DNA from: Planctomycetaceae bacterium
Lineage (GTDB): Bacteria; Planctomycetota; Phycisphaerae; Tepidisphaerales; Tepidisphaeraceae
Direction of reading: 5' to 3'
DNA: 64,000 nt
Assembly: GCA_027487775.1 (NCBI GenBank)
Contig: JAIYCY010000032.1
Span: 124,001 to 188,000 of the forward strand
The translations under genes and the position numbers were made by a program. The notes beneath the pieces are model-generated. The model was not told where the DNA came from. It worked only from the letters and a program-made list of their open reading frames with translations, and made no database searches. Shown piece by piece: positions 55,438-63,556 of this stretch. The stretch's first letter is position 1. Every line of letters begins with the position of its first letter.

Positions 55438-56050
55438 AATTCGATCTCCCAATTCCGGAAAAAACTGTATTGACTCAGTCACTCCTTCAGACCTTTGCCC
55501 AGGCGATCTGAACGCCAGATCCCGGGCGACCTCCGCCGACACGCTTGACGCTCCGCAACGTCTCACGATGCCCCGGCCGAGGCCCGCGTCGAATGCACTA
55601 CATTCCCCGGGTTTGGTTCATCGCTCCGACGCATTCGATGAACGGCCCATGCTGACTTGATTCACTTCTGTAGACCCGATCGACACTTCTCCAAAAGACG
55701 AATATCAACCACTCGCCTTGGGTTGGTCTTTCGCACGCGATGCCTCATGACTCACAAGGTGCGTGCGATCGGTCCCTCTTCATTCTCTCCTTCGTCCCAA
55801 GGACGTGTCGCGGGCCTTTGGTTTCCATGACCGCTATTCAAATGACATGGGCGCTTGCGATTCCGCGAACGCCTTATATAACCTACCCCGACTTGATTGT
55901 TTGTCAATCGCAATCTGCTTCGTTTTTGGAAAGATTGTGATGGCAGACCATCAGACTGGACGCCCGACGGTTAAATCGGGCAAGATATCGCGAATGTTCG
56001 AGTTTCTTGGAGAAACTCGGCTTTTTGACTTACTTTTTCCCGGAGGAACC
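55438..56050. other. divergent intergenic region between the PEP-CTERM and GHL10 genes
   Basis: A 613-bp gap with no convincing gene. It contains an 8-bp inverted repeat TCGCACGC/GCGTGCGA (55731-55738 and 55761-55768) and a candidate promoter facing the GHL10 gene. It is less GC-rich than flanking DNA toward its right end. Confidence 0.5.
55855..55882 (+). promoter_or_regulatory. candidate sigma-70-like promoter of the GHL10 gene
   Basis: TTGCGA (55855-55860), a 16-base spacer and TATAAC (55877-55882) lie about 170 bases before the ATG at 56051. The -10 matches the consensus at five of six positions. Confidence 0.35.
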
Positions 56051-57805
56051 ATGCAGCGTCGCTCAAATCCACGACCCGCGAGGCATTCACACTGGAGCAA
56101 GATCATTAGCGCAGCCTTGGCGGTGACCGTCACTGGCCTCTGCGCATCTCTCGCATCGGCTCACGACGCCCCGGCCTCCAATTCGGCCCCTTCAACCCCT
56201 TCAACCCCTTCGACCCCACCGGCAGCACCTGCCTCAACCCCATCTCCTTCCCCGGCAGCTCCAGTTCAGACCACGCCGCCAGCGCCGGTTGATTCCAGCT
56301 TTCCCGACGCCTCCACGCAGGTCGTCGCGGCCGCGCCCGCGAGGGATTTCACGCTTCCCGTCGATCCACGCCGGTATCTCGCCGATCCACCTCCCGCCCC
56401 TCGGGAGTTCCGGGCAGCGTGGGTTGCCACGGTCGTCAACATCGATTGGCCGACCAAGCCCGGCCTCTCGACCTATGAGCAACAGCGAGAAATTCTCGAC
56501 ATCCTCGATCGCGCCAAATCGCTTCGACTGAACGCGCTCGTCGTTCAAATCCGCACCACCGCCGACGCGTTGTACGCCTCCAAGCTCGAACCGTGGAGCC
56601 AGTACATCACCGGCACGCAGGGCCAAGCCCCCTTCCCCTACTACGATCCGCTCGCTTTCTGGATCGAACACGCTCATAAGCGCGGTATCGAAATCCACGC
56701 ATGGTTTAACCCCTACCGTGCCAAGCACGCGACATCCAAAGTCGAACTCACCAGTTCACATCTCCGCAAGCGTCGGCCCGACCTTGTGAAGGAGTACGGC
56801 GACTGGCTCTGGCTCGACCCGGGCGAACCCGACGCCGCCAAGCACTCACTCGCCGTCTTCATGGATGTTGTGGAGCGATACAACGTCGACGGCATTCACA
56901 TCGACGACTACTTCTATCCCTATCCCATCAAGGACGAAGCGGGCAATGAAGTTGATTTTCCAGACGGCCCGTCATGGGAGCGATACCAGAAGAGCGGCGG
57001 AAAACTGTCGCGCAATGACTGGCGTCGCGACAACATCAATCGCCTGGTGAAGGACATTTACCAGGGCACCAAGAAGCGTAAGCCGCACGTGAAGTTCGGC
57101 ATCAGTCCGTTCGGCATCGGCCGGGCGGGACTTGTGCCCGGCATCACCGGATTCGATCAATACGAAAAGCTTTATGCCGACGCCGCGCTCTGGCTTCGCG
57201 AAGGCTGGTGTGACTACTTCACGCCACAGCTCTATTGGCCGATCGCGCAGAAGGCCCAAAGCTTCCCCGTGCTGCTTGATTACTGGCGCAGCGAGAATCC
57301 CCGCAATCGCTACATCTGGCCCGGACTCTATACGTCGCGAATCCTCGAAGCGGGCGCTCGAAAACTTCCCGCCGGCGAGTTCGTCGATCAGATCCAGATC
57401 ACGCGTACGCGCGACGACACGCCCGGTCACGTTCATTTCAGCATGAAGGCGCTGCAACAGGACCAAGACCTTCAGGCAGCACTTGAAAAGACCTATCCGC
57501 ACGACGCTCTGATCCCTGCCATGACATGGCTCGATCCCAAAGCGCCCGGCACCCCGAAGGCCAGCATCCGCATGATCGATGGACGGGCCGAGCTTGAGCT
57601 TGCGCCCGGATCTCGTGAACCCGTCCGCACATGGGCTCTCTGGACCCGCGCTCCTGAAGGCGAGCAAATGCTCTGGAGCTTCCAGACATTCCCCGGCACC
57701 GAAACGCTCATGCCGATTCCTGCCGACGTGACCGAACTGCAAATCAGCGCAGTCGATCGCAATGGCAACGAAAGCGGACCCGTCCGGCTCAAAGTCCAGC
57801 GATGA
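56051..57805 (+). CDS. glycosyl-hydrolase-like 10 (GHL10/DUF187) secreted protein
   Basis: A 584-residue protein with a signal peptide (ISAALAVTVTGLCASLASA) and a Pro/Ser/Thr-rich linker containing PSTP repeats (about 40-95). The GHL10 TIM-barrel domain follows: EFRAAWVATVVNIDWPTKPG, NALVVQIRTTADALY, IEIHAWFNPYRA, WLDPG, YNVDGIHIDDYFYP, VKFGISPFG, DYFTPQLYW. The C-terminal portion is a fibronectin-like beta module. The acidic residues of the family site (IHIDDYF) are present. Relatives (e.g. YngK) act on cell-wall or exopolysaccharide substrates. GGAGG lies 4 bases before the start. Confidence 0.88.
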   Translation: MQRRSNPRPARHSHWSKIISAALAVTVTGLCASLASAHDAPASNSAPSTPSTPSTPPAAPASTPSPSPAAPVQTTPPAPVDSSFPDASTQVVAAAPARDFTLPVDPRRYLADPPPAPREFRAAWVATVVNIDWPTKPGLSTYEQQREILDILDRAKSLRLNALVVQIRTTADALYASKLEPWSQYITGTQGQAPFPYYDPLAFWIEHAHKRGIEIHAWFNPYRAKHATSKVELTSSHLRKRRPDLVKEYGDWLWLDPGEPDAAKHSLAVFMDVVERYNVDGIHIDDYFYPYPIKDEAGNEVDFPDGPSWERYQKSGGKLSRNDWRRDNINRLVKDIYQGTKKRKPHVKFGISPFGIGRAGLVPGITGFDQYEKLYADAALWLREGWCDYFTPQLYWPIAQKAQSFPVLLDYWRSENPRNRYIWPGLYTSRILEAGARKLPAGEFVDQIQITRTRDDTPGHVHFSMKALQQDQDLQAALEKTYPHDALIPAMTWLDPKAPGTPKASIRMIDGRAELELAPGSREPVRTWALWTRAPEGEQMLWSFQTFPGTETLMPIPADVTELQISAVDRNGNESGPVRLKVQR

Positions 57806-57851
57806 CCGATCGCAACTGCGATGACCGATCGCAACAGCGATGACCGATGAC
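57801..57851. repeat. 19-bp tandem repeat across the GHL10 stop codon
   Basis: Two full copies (57801-57819, 57820-57838) of GATGACCGATCGCAACTGC with one difference, and a partial third (57839-57851). The TGA stop of the gene lies inside the first copy. Confidence 0.85.
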
Positions 57852-57885
57852 AATCGTTCGCCGACTGTTTTCACGCCAATATCAA

Positions 57886-57920
57886 GACGGCCCGCGTGAT
57901 CCGCGGGTCGTCTCTTTTTT
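57886..57920 (+). terminator. terminator of the GHL10 gene
   Basis: An 11-bp stem with one G-U pair (GACGGCCCGCG / CGCGGGTCGTC, loop of 5) is followed by TCTTTTTT. Confidence 0.85.
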
Positions 57921-58016
57921 GCATTGAAGCTTAAACCCGAGCGGCTCGACCACGACCGATTCACTTGCCCACTCACGCGAGTCGGTCCAGATGATCAGAA
58001 GCGCGTCATCGTCGAC

Positions 58017-59384
58017 TTACCAAGGCATCTGCATCACGGGCCTTGCGCCCTGTCCGAGCACCCAGCGCCAGACTTCGCCGACGCGCTCGGCCTTGTAGTC
58101 CCACGTGAATCGTGCCATTGCTCGTTCGCGTGCGCGTTCACCCTTCTGGTCAACGCCCGCAGGATCGGCCACGATCGATTCGAGTGTCCGCGTGAGCGAG
58201 GCGATGAGTGCATCCCTTCGACCGAGTGGGACGCGCCATCCCGTGTCGTCGGTCACCAGTTCAGCAGGTCCGCCGTAATCCACCACCATCGATGGCACAC
58301 CGACCGCCATCGCTTCGAGCACCACGCCGCCGCCAAATTCGCGAATACTCGGCAGGGCAAAGACGTCTGCGTTGGCGTAATGATGCTGCACCTGTTGATG
58401 CTCTACCCAGCCTGCCATTCGCACATTCGCGCGAACGCCCAATCGATCCACAAGCGCCTCAAGAATATCTCGCTGCGGGCCGTCTCCGATCACTTCCAGC
58501 GTCATCCGGCCCGCGCGCAAAAGCCCCGCGGCAGCGTGGATCAGCATGTCGCAGCCCTTGTAGGGCGTGAGTCTTCCCACAAACAGCATCCGCAAAGGCT
58601 CGCCACCATTCACGCGTTCCACGGCGCGTCGTTCACGCACATGCCCAAAACGATTCGGATCGATCGCATTTTCCGGCATGTAAAAGGCTTTCTCCTGATG
58701 CGAAGGTCCGGTCTCCTCCCATGTCGCACGACTTCCCACCAGCAGCGCCGACGCGTCCTCCCGTGTCCGCCAATAGCCCGGCAGAAATCTCACCAACGGA
58801 CGCAGCGGCGCGAGCATCTCGCCCTCCGCCCGGCGAACATCATCAAACCCCGACGGCCAGGCCAGGCCTCCGTTGATCGGTCCCCACACGAACGGCACGC
58901 CAAACTCTCGGCAATGCGTCGCGAGTCGCGCCGGCAGCGTCGGACTCAAGGGCGTGATCTGATGAACCACATCAAACTTTCGATCCGCGATCTGATGACC
59001 CATCCGATCCCATAGCAGACGCTCGAAATAACTGCGTCCAAACACGTTCAGCGCCATCTTGGTCGTCCATCCGCGTCCGGCCCCGCCACGCGCCCATTCG
59101 CCGATCCGATGCACCGGCCCGGCCACCGCTTCAGAATCGATCGCGGTAAAGTCACGCCCTTCCTGCAGGCCCGCTCGCACAAGCGCGTCCCTGTTGCGTA
59201 CCTGCGTCACCAAATGCGCATCCACGCCATTCAGTCGGCGCAGCGCCTCATAAAGCGACCACCCCACCAGGGGCACGCTCACCCACTCGGGGTTGCAAAG
59301 CTCCGCCACGACTAACGCGCGCACAGACACATTCCGGTTATCGGCTTGATTCACCCCAAGATTCACCGGATCAACCTGATTCAT
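58017..59384 (-). CDS. glycosyltransferase family 4
   Basis: A 455-residue GT-B glycosyltransferase. The acceptor half contains WVSVPLVGWSLYEALRRL and VWGPINGGLAWP. The donor half has MLFVGRLTPYKGCDMLIHAA, LEVIGDGPQRDIL and the retaining-enzyme motif E-x7-E (REFGGGVVLEAMAVGVPSMV). It would add a sugar from a nucleotide donor to a surface glycan. The ATG at 59384 is chosen, two bases after the stop of the upstream glycosyltransferase; a TTG two codons earlier overlaps that stop. It forms a two-gene unit with the GT2 gene. Confidence 0.9.
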   Translation of the reverse strand: MNQVDPVNLGVNQADNRNVSVRALVVAELCNPEWVSVPLVGWSLYEALRRLNGVDAHLVTQVRNRDALVRAGLQEGRDFTAIDSEAVAGPVHRIGEWARGGAGRGWTTKMALNVFGRSYFERLLWDRMGHQIADRKFDVVHQITPLSPTLPARLATHCREFGVPFVWGPINGGLAWPSGFDDVRRAEGEMLAPLRPLVRFLPGYWRTREDASALLVGSRATWEETGPSHQEKAFYMPENAIDPNRFGHVRERRAVERVNGGEPLRMLFVGRLTPYKGCDMLIHAAAGLLRAGRMTLEVIGDGPQRDILEALVDRLGVRANVRMAGWVEHQQVQHHYANADVFALPSIREFGGGVVLEAMAVGVPSMVVDYGGPAELVTDDTGWRVPLGRRDALIASLTRTLESIVADPAGVDQKGERARERAMARFTWDYKAERVGEVWRWVLGQGARPVMQMPW

Positions 59385-59386
59385 GG

Positions 59387-60349
59387 TCAAGGCGCGAGCT
59401 GTCGACGTTCCACCACGACGCTCGGCTTCTCCACGCCCAGCCGTTCGCCCACCACATACAGAGGCCTCTGCTTCACCTCTTCATAAATCCGACCTATGTA
59501 TTCCCCCAGAATCCCCACACAAATCAACTGCACACCCCCCATAAACACGATCGCACACAAGAGCGTCGTGAATCCCGTCACCGCCTGCTCATCGCCACGC
59601 AACCTCTTGATCACGAAGTAGCACGCGGTCAGGAATCCGAACGCGGTCACCACAAACCCCATGTACGTCGCCAACCGAAGCGGCCGATAACTGAAACTGA
59701 CGATCCCGTTCATCGCATAGTTCAGCAACCGCCTGAACGTCTGCTTTGGCTTTCCCGCCGCCCGCTCCTGTCGGTCATATTGGACCGTCGCCTGCCTGAA
59801 TCCAAGCCACAAACGCAAGCCCGGGATAAACCGATTCCGCTCGGGCAGTCGATTAAACTCCGCCACCACTTCGCGATCCATGAGACAAAAAATCCCTGCA
59901 TCCGGGACGTTCGGAAGTTCGGTCAGCCGTCGCATCACCGGATAAAACAGCTTGAAGCCGATCCCACGAACGCCCGCATCCGCCCGCGTTCGACGCTCCG
60001 CGACCACCACCTGCGCCCCGGCCTGCCAGGCACGCACCAAATCCGCAATCACCTCCGGTGGATCCTGCAAATCACCATCGATCAACACCACCGCGTCTCC
60101 ACGCGCGTGATGAATCCCCGCCGAAACCGCAGGCTGATGCCCGAAGTTTCTCGACAGACTGACCACCTTAAAACGACCATCCTCCGCGTGAATCTGCCGC
60201 AAAATCTCCAGTGACCGATCGCGAGAACCGTCGTTGACCAGCACGACCTCCCAAGGCAAGCCGGCCGCATCCAAACCACTCACCATCCGCCGACGAAGCT
60301 CTGGCAAGTTCTCCTGCTCATTGAAAATCGGAACCACCACTGAAAGCAT
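59387..60349 (-). CDS. glycosyltransferase family 2 (DPM1/GtrB-like) membrane protein
   Basis: A 320-residue protein. A GT-A domain (LSVVVPIFNEQENLPELRRR, VLVNDGSRDRSLEIL, SRNFGHQPAVSAGIHHARGD, LIDGDLQDPPEVI) is followed by two C-terminal helices (about 230-255 and 270-295). This is the layout of polyprenyl-phosphate glucosyl/mannosyl transferases such as GtrB. It likely loads undecaprenyl phosphate with a sugar for export. The start at 60349 begins right at the domain; the frame is open to 60442. The downstream GT4 gene is two bases away. Confidence 0.9.
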   Translation of the reverse strand: MLSVVVPIFNEQENLPELRRRMVSGLDAAGLPWEVVLVNDGSRDRSLEILRQIHAEDGRFKVVSLSRNFGHQPAVSAGIHHARGDAVVLIDGDLQDPPEVIADLVRAWQAGAQVVVAERRTRADAGVRGIGFKLFYPVMRRLTELPNVPDAGIFCLMDREVVAEFNRLPERNRFIPGLRLWLGFRQATVQYDRQERAAGKPKQTFRRLLNYAMNGIVSFSYRPLRLATYMGFVVTAFGFLTACYFVIKRLRGDEQAVTGFTTLLCAIVFMGGVQLICVGILGEYIGRIYEEVKQRPLYVVGERLGVEKPSVVVERRQLAP

Positions 60350-60744
60350 CGCCTCATTCTCACCTTCCCCCACTCGATCCGCCAGCATCCCAACCACGAA
60401 CTTGTCGCCAAAGCTCCCCATAATCATTTCGCACACCGCCATCCGACCACATGCTTATTCTAACCAGAATGACCTAAAAAACTGCAATTCATGCACTTAC
60501 AAGAGCCCATCGCGATCGGGATGGTTATTTTAACCCGTTGCGGTGCACGCCACTGATTTTGTCATTCACTTGTCAACCGTGGGATTTAATTGGATTTCCT
60601 GATCATCGGTCGATTCGTGTGTTTGTGGCACACGTCTCGCTCAGGTCCGGTAGGCCCGATTGTGTCCATAGGGACAACAAGGCCTGCGATCTCGGTGCGC
60701 GAAAGTTCGCCAGATCGAGCCATGCAGAAGTGTAGGGAGATTGA
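60350..60744. other. intergenic region upstream of the GT2 and pseudo-receiver genes
   Basis: A 395-bp divergent gap. The only structure I see is a short perfect palindrome GGTTA-TTT-TAACC (60523-60535) in a locally AT-rich stretch. It could be an operator for either side. Confidence 0.4.
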
Positions 60745-61215
60745 ATGCCTGAAGATGTCCAAATCGAGTCCGAGCCTCTGAACGCCAGCATTCTGGCGAT
60801 CGGTGCGAAGGTCGCGAATCGGCTTCGTCAGGCACGCAAGTCTCTAGGCGAAGCTTCGAATCGGTCTGAAGTGGTCGAGGCAGCCAGCCCGGAGTTGGCG
60901 ATCGACCTGCTGCGAGTTCTGAAGTTTGATCTCGTGGCCACGGAAGCCTGTCAGGACGGCTCGGAAGCCCGACTGATCAGTTTCCTGCAGCGGGCCTGGC
61001 CCGGTCAGAAGTGGGCGCTCGTCGCCGACCAAACGACCGACGCCGAAGAGCTCGCTGCCCGTCAGCATGGAGCCGCAGCCGTCCTGGATGGACCTGAGGC
61101 TTGGCGGTCTGCGATGGAACTTGCCAATCGCATTCGTGCTTCCCGGCCGCATGCGAGGGTCAAGGGCCTGAAACTCCGACTCGATCGATCCGCCCGTCCG
61201 GCGAAAGCAGGCTGA
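60745..61215 (+). CDS. pseudo-receiver-domain protein
   Basis: A 156-residue protein whose central part reads like a response-regulator receiver fold (ASPELAIDLLRVLKFDLVAT, RAWPGQKWALVAD, ARQHGAAAVLDGPEAW). The phospho-acceptor Asp position appears as Ala/Glu (DLVATEACQDG), and the conserved Thr/Lys are not in place. It is therefore probably a non-phosphorylated pseudo-receiver. Basic residues dominate the C-terminal 25 residues. GGGAG lies 6 bases before the start. The next genes downstream are two small basic proteins. Confidence 0.7.
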   Translation: MPEDVQIESEPLNASILAIGAKVANRLRQARKSLGEASNRSEVVEAASPELAIDLLRVLKFDLVATEACQDGSEARLISFLQRAWPGQKWALVADQTTDAEELAARQHGAAAVLDGPEAWRSAMELANRIRASRPHARVKGLKLRLDRSARPAKAG

Positions 61216-61286
61216 GGCGAGCAGAGAGATCGGCAGATTTGATGTTTTGTCACGCGTCCTTCGAGCGAAAGCCCGGCGATGCGTTT

Positions 61287-61317
61287 TGCGAGAGAGGATT
61301 GGAACCCCACTCTCGCA
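61287..61317. other. stem-loop downstream of the pseudo-receiver gene
   Basis: A perfect 8-bp stem TGCGAGAG/CTCTCGCA closes a 15-base loop, 71 bases after the stop codon. There is no T tract, so it is not a clear terminator. Confidence 0.5.
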
Positions 61318-61457
61318 GGGCCAGCCCGAAAGGTCTGGTCGGAGATGCCTTGAGAATGTCGCGGCGTGTATGCGTTTGCGACAGGAACTGTGACAGGAGC
61401 CGCGTCCGAGCCTGACGTAATAAGTCGGACGCAAACTCATGGCCAGGGAGAACTGCC

Positions 61458-61652
61458 ATGGACTCGTATGTTTCTGCTGACGTTGAACGTCGGCGACAGG
61501 GCCAGATTTTCGGTAACGCCGAAGAACTGCGCATCCTCCGCACGCTCAACGCCCGTGCCAACGCGATGCGTCGACTCGCCGGTGCCAAGGCGAATCGCCG
61601 CGTGACCAAGCTTTCGGGCTCTGCCCGTTCGCAAGGCACGCGCGTCGCCTGA
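61458..61652 (+). CDS. 64-aa small basic protein A
   Basis: A small Arg/Ala-rich protein. AGGGAGA lies 6 bases before the ATG, which argues for a real gene despite its size. Residues about 22-40 (EELRILRTLNARANAMRRL) form a probable amphipathic helix; the C-terminus is basic and Ser/Arg-rich. The I/L-R-x-I/L-N-A-x-A-N-x2-R-R pattern recurs in the small protein encoded at 62175. I know no family for it. Binding to nucleic acid or a partner protein is a guess from charge only. Confidence 0.6.
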   Translation: MDSYVSADVERRRQGQIFGNAEELRILRTLNARANAMRRLAGAKANRRVTKLSGSARSQGTRVA

Positions 61653-62174
61653 ACGGAATCCGTTTGGCGCACAAAGTCTTTTGCGACGTGGCTTGTTGTA
61701 ATGTGCCCAGAACGGGTGCCTGTGCCGATGCCTGTCTCATGGATGATCGCCCGCGATCCTTCAAATTGACGCATCGCACCAACGCACCCGACTGACACCG
61801 AGCCCGCGGGGCCACATCCCGCTGACTCGATCAAGACACGTCCCACCCTCGGATGCATCCTCCCCTCGTGGAGGATGCATCCGAGATGTGCGCCTGCTTG
61901 ATTCATTCAAGGCCTGGTCGTCTCGGAAATCGCGACGAAAGGTGTTGTCCCGAACGTGGTCGTTTCTTCGTGATCTTTCGAATTCTTTGTGATCTGGAGA
62001 GTTTTAAGTAACCAAATTCATATCGCCAAACTCTGTCGCTCAAACACGGTTCGTCCAATGCACGCAAGTGGCGTGTCGAGAATCGAAACTGGTACGGCGA
62101 TTTGATTGCAGCGATGTGACTGACCGTACGGCGTGACCAACCGTGCGATGTGAATGTGAAAGTGGAGGCCCGCC
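61653..62174. other. intergenic region between the two small basic protein genes
   Basis: A 522-bp gap. It contains a long perfect hairpin at 61849-61884 and an AT-richer stretch (61960-62030) that may hold the promoter of the second small gene. I see no further open frame with a ribosome-binding site. Confidence 0.5.
61849..61884. repeat. perfect 15-bp inverted repeat
   Basis: TCGGATGCATCCTCC (61849-61863) and its exact complement (61870-61884) are separated by 6 bases. There is no T tract after it on either strand. It could be an RNA hairpin or a protein-binding palindrome. Confidence 0.85.
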
Positions 62175-62366
62175 ATGAACAAGCAGGAATCGATCCTAGC
62201 CCCTACCCACTCGATCGGCATGCCTCCGTCATCGCACCGCGATCGACCCGCCATCATTCGGGCCATCAACGCTCAGGCCAACGAAGCCCGTCGCTCCCCG
62301 AATCCATCCTCTTCGCTCCGCACCCGCACGCCGATCGTCCTCCGCGCCGCGTCGAGCCACGGCTGA
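62175..62366 (+). CDS. 63-aa small basic protein B
   Basis: A small Arg/Ser/Pro-rich protein with GGAGG 6 bases before the ATG and a hairpin terminator about 95 bases after the stop. The segment PAIIRAINAQANEARRS matches the helix of the protein encoded at 61458 in the pattern I/L-R-x-I/L-N-A-x-A-N-x2-R-R. This suggests the two are divergent paralogues. No known family is recognised. Confidence 0.6.
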   Translation: MNKQESILAPTHSIGMPPSSHRDRPAIIRAINAQANEARRSPNPSSSLRTRTPIVLRAASSHG

Positions 62367-62459
62367 TCGACCTTCCAAGTCGCCCGAGTCGTCTATTGAG
62401 CTCATGCCCCAACGACTCGCACAGCTCATCACAGACCATCAATTGACGGACTTCCCCAC

Positions 62460-62497
62460 ACACCCCGGAGTTGTTGCTCAGGGGTGTTTGACTTTTT
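62460..62497 (+). terminator. terminator after small basic protein B
   Basis: A 7-bp stem (ACACCCC / GGGGTGT, loop of 14) is followed on the plus strand by TTTGACTTTTT. Confidence 0.6.
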
Positions 62498-62526
62498 GCG
62501 TCAACTGGTGATCGCGTCTGTTCGCA

Positions 62527-63444
62527 TCATTGATCAAACGCCCGCGCCGCCCACAGCAACACGATCACGCCGATCACGATGCGATACACAGCGAAGATCG
62601 CGAACCCGCGTTTCCGCACCCAACCCATGAACCAGTGAACCACGCCCCACGCCACGAAAAAGCTCACGACAAACCCGACCGCCAGCACGCCCCAGTAATG
62701 CCCGTTCATCGTCACTTCGACATACGCCGCATCTCCCGGCTCGGCGGACAGGGATTTGTACAAGTCGTACAAGCCCGCCGCGAACATGATCGGCATGGAG
62801 AGGAAGAAGCTGAACTCCAGCGCCGCCGACCGGGTCATGCCCGAGAGCTGTCCGCCCACGATCGTACTCATCGACCGGCTCGTCCCCGGAAAGATCGCCG
62901 CCAGAATCTGAACCGCCCCCACCACCACCGCCTGCCAAGGCTTCATCTCGTCCATCGTCCAGGTCATCTGCCCGGCCTCCGGCTCACCCGCATCCCTCGC
63001 CGCGCGAAGCCTCATTTCTCGCCGACCATAAATGTGATCCACCACCCACATCACCACCCCGCCCACGATCAACGCCCCGCCCATCACCCACAAGCTCTCG
63101 AGATTGTCCTTGATCAAATCGCTCAACAAAAAAGACGGTATCGCCGTCACAAGGAAGGCGAGCATCACCAGACTCAGCGGGTGCGTGAATATCGTTTTGT
63201 CTCCGTTCACGCCCTTCGGAAATGACTTTAGAAACCCGATGATCCGATTCCGGAAATAGACCACGACGCTCAAAATCGCCCCGAGCTGAATCACCACCGT
63301 GTACATCTTCCAATAGCCACTCGACATCAGCGATTCGTCCACCACCCCGAGAAACAGCCGCAGGTGCGCTGTCGAACTGACCGGCAGAAACTCTGTCAGT
63401 CCTTCGATGATGCCAAGCAAGACCGTCAGCAACCAATTGTTCAT
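62527..63444 (-). CDS. uppP: undecaprenyl-diphosphatase
   Basis: A 305-residue polytopic membrane enzyme of the BacA family that dephosphorylates undecaprenyl pyrophosphate to recycle the lipid carrier for cell-wall and O-glycan export. Both active-site motifs are present: GIIEGLTEFLPVSSTAHL near the N-terminus and IFPGTSRSMSTIVGG in the second half. About eight hydrophobic helices are visible. GAAGGTAGAG precedes the ATG. It lies 112 bases downstream of pgsA on the same strand, so both could be on one transcript of lipid-related genes. Confidence 0.95.
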   Translation of the reverse strand: MNNWLLTVLLGIIEGLTEFLPVSSTAHLRLFLGVVDESLMSSGYWKMYTVVIQLGAILSVVVYFRNRIIGFLKSFPKGVNGDKTIFTHPLSLVMLAFLVTAIPSFLLSDLIKDNLESLWVMGGALIVGGVVMWVVDHIYGRREMRLRAARDAGEPEAGQMTWTMDEMKPWQAVVVGAVQILAAIFPGTSRSMSTIVGGQLSGMTRSAALEFSFFLSMPIMFAAGLYDLYKSLSAEPGDAAYVEVTMNGHYWGVLAVGFVVSFFVAWGVVHWFMGWVRKRGFAIFAVYRIVIGVIVLLWAARAFDQ

Positions 63445-63556
63445 GACTCTACCTTCGGGAATTTTGCCTCAAGACGTCAAAGATTCGATCCAGGGACCCC
63501 ACGCCCGGTAACATAATCGGGCTTACGAGCTTGCAACTGCACCTATCTGAAGCCCT

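Noticed and set aside
61295-61309. tRNA T-arm-like sequence (GGATTGGAACC)
   Set aside because: The loop lacks the conserved TTCGA pattern, and neither strand around it yields acceptor, D and anticodon arms.
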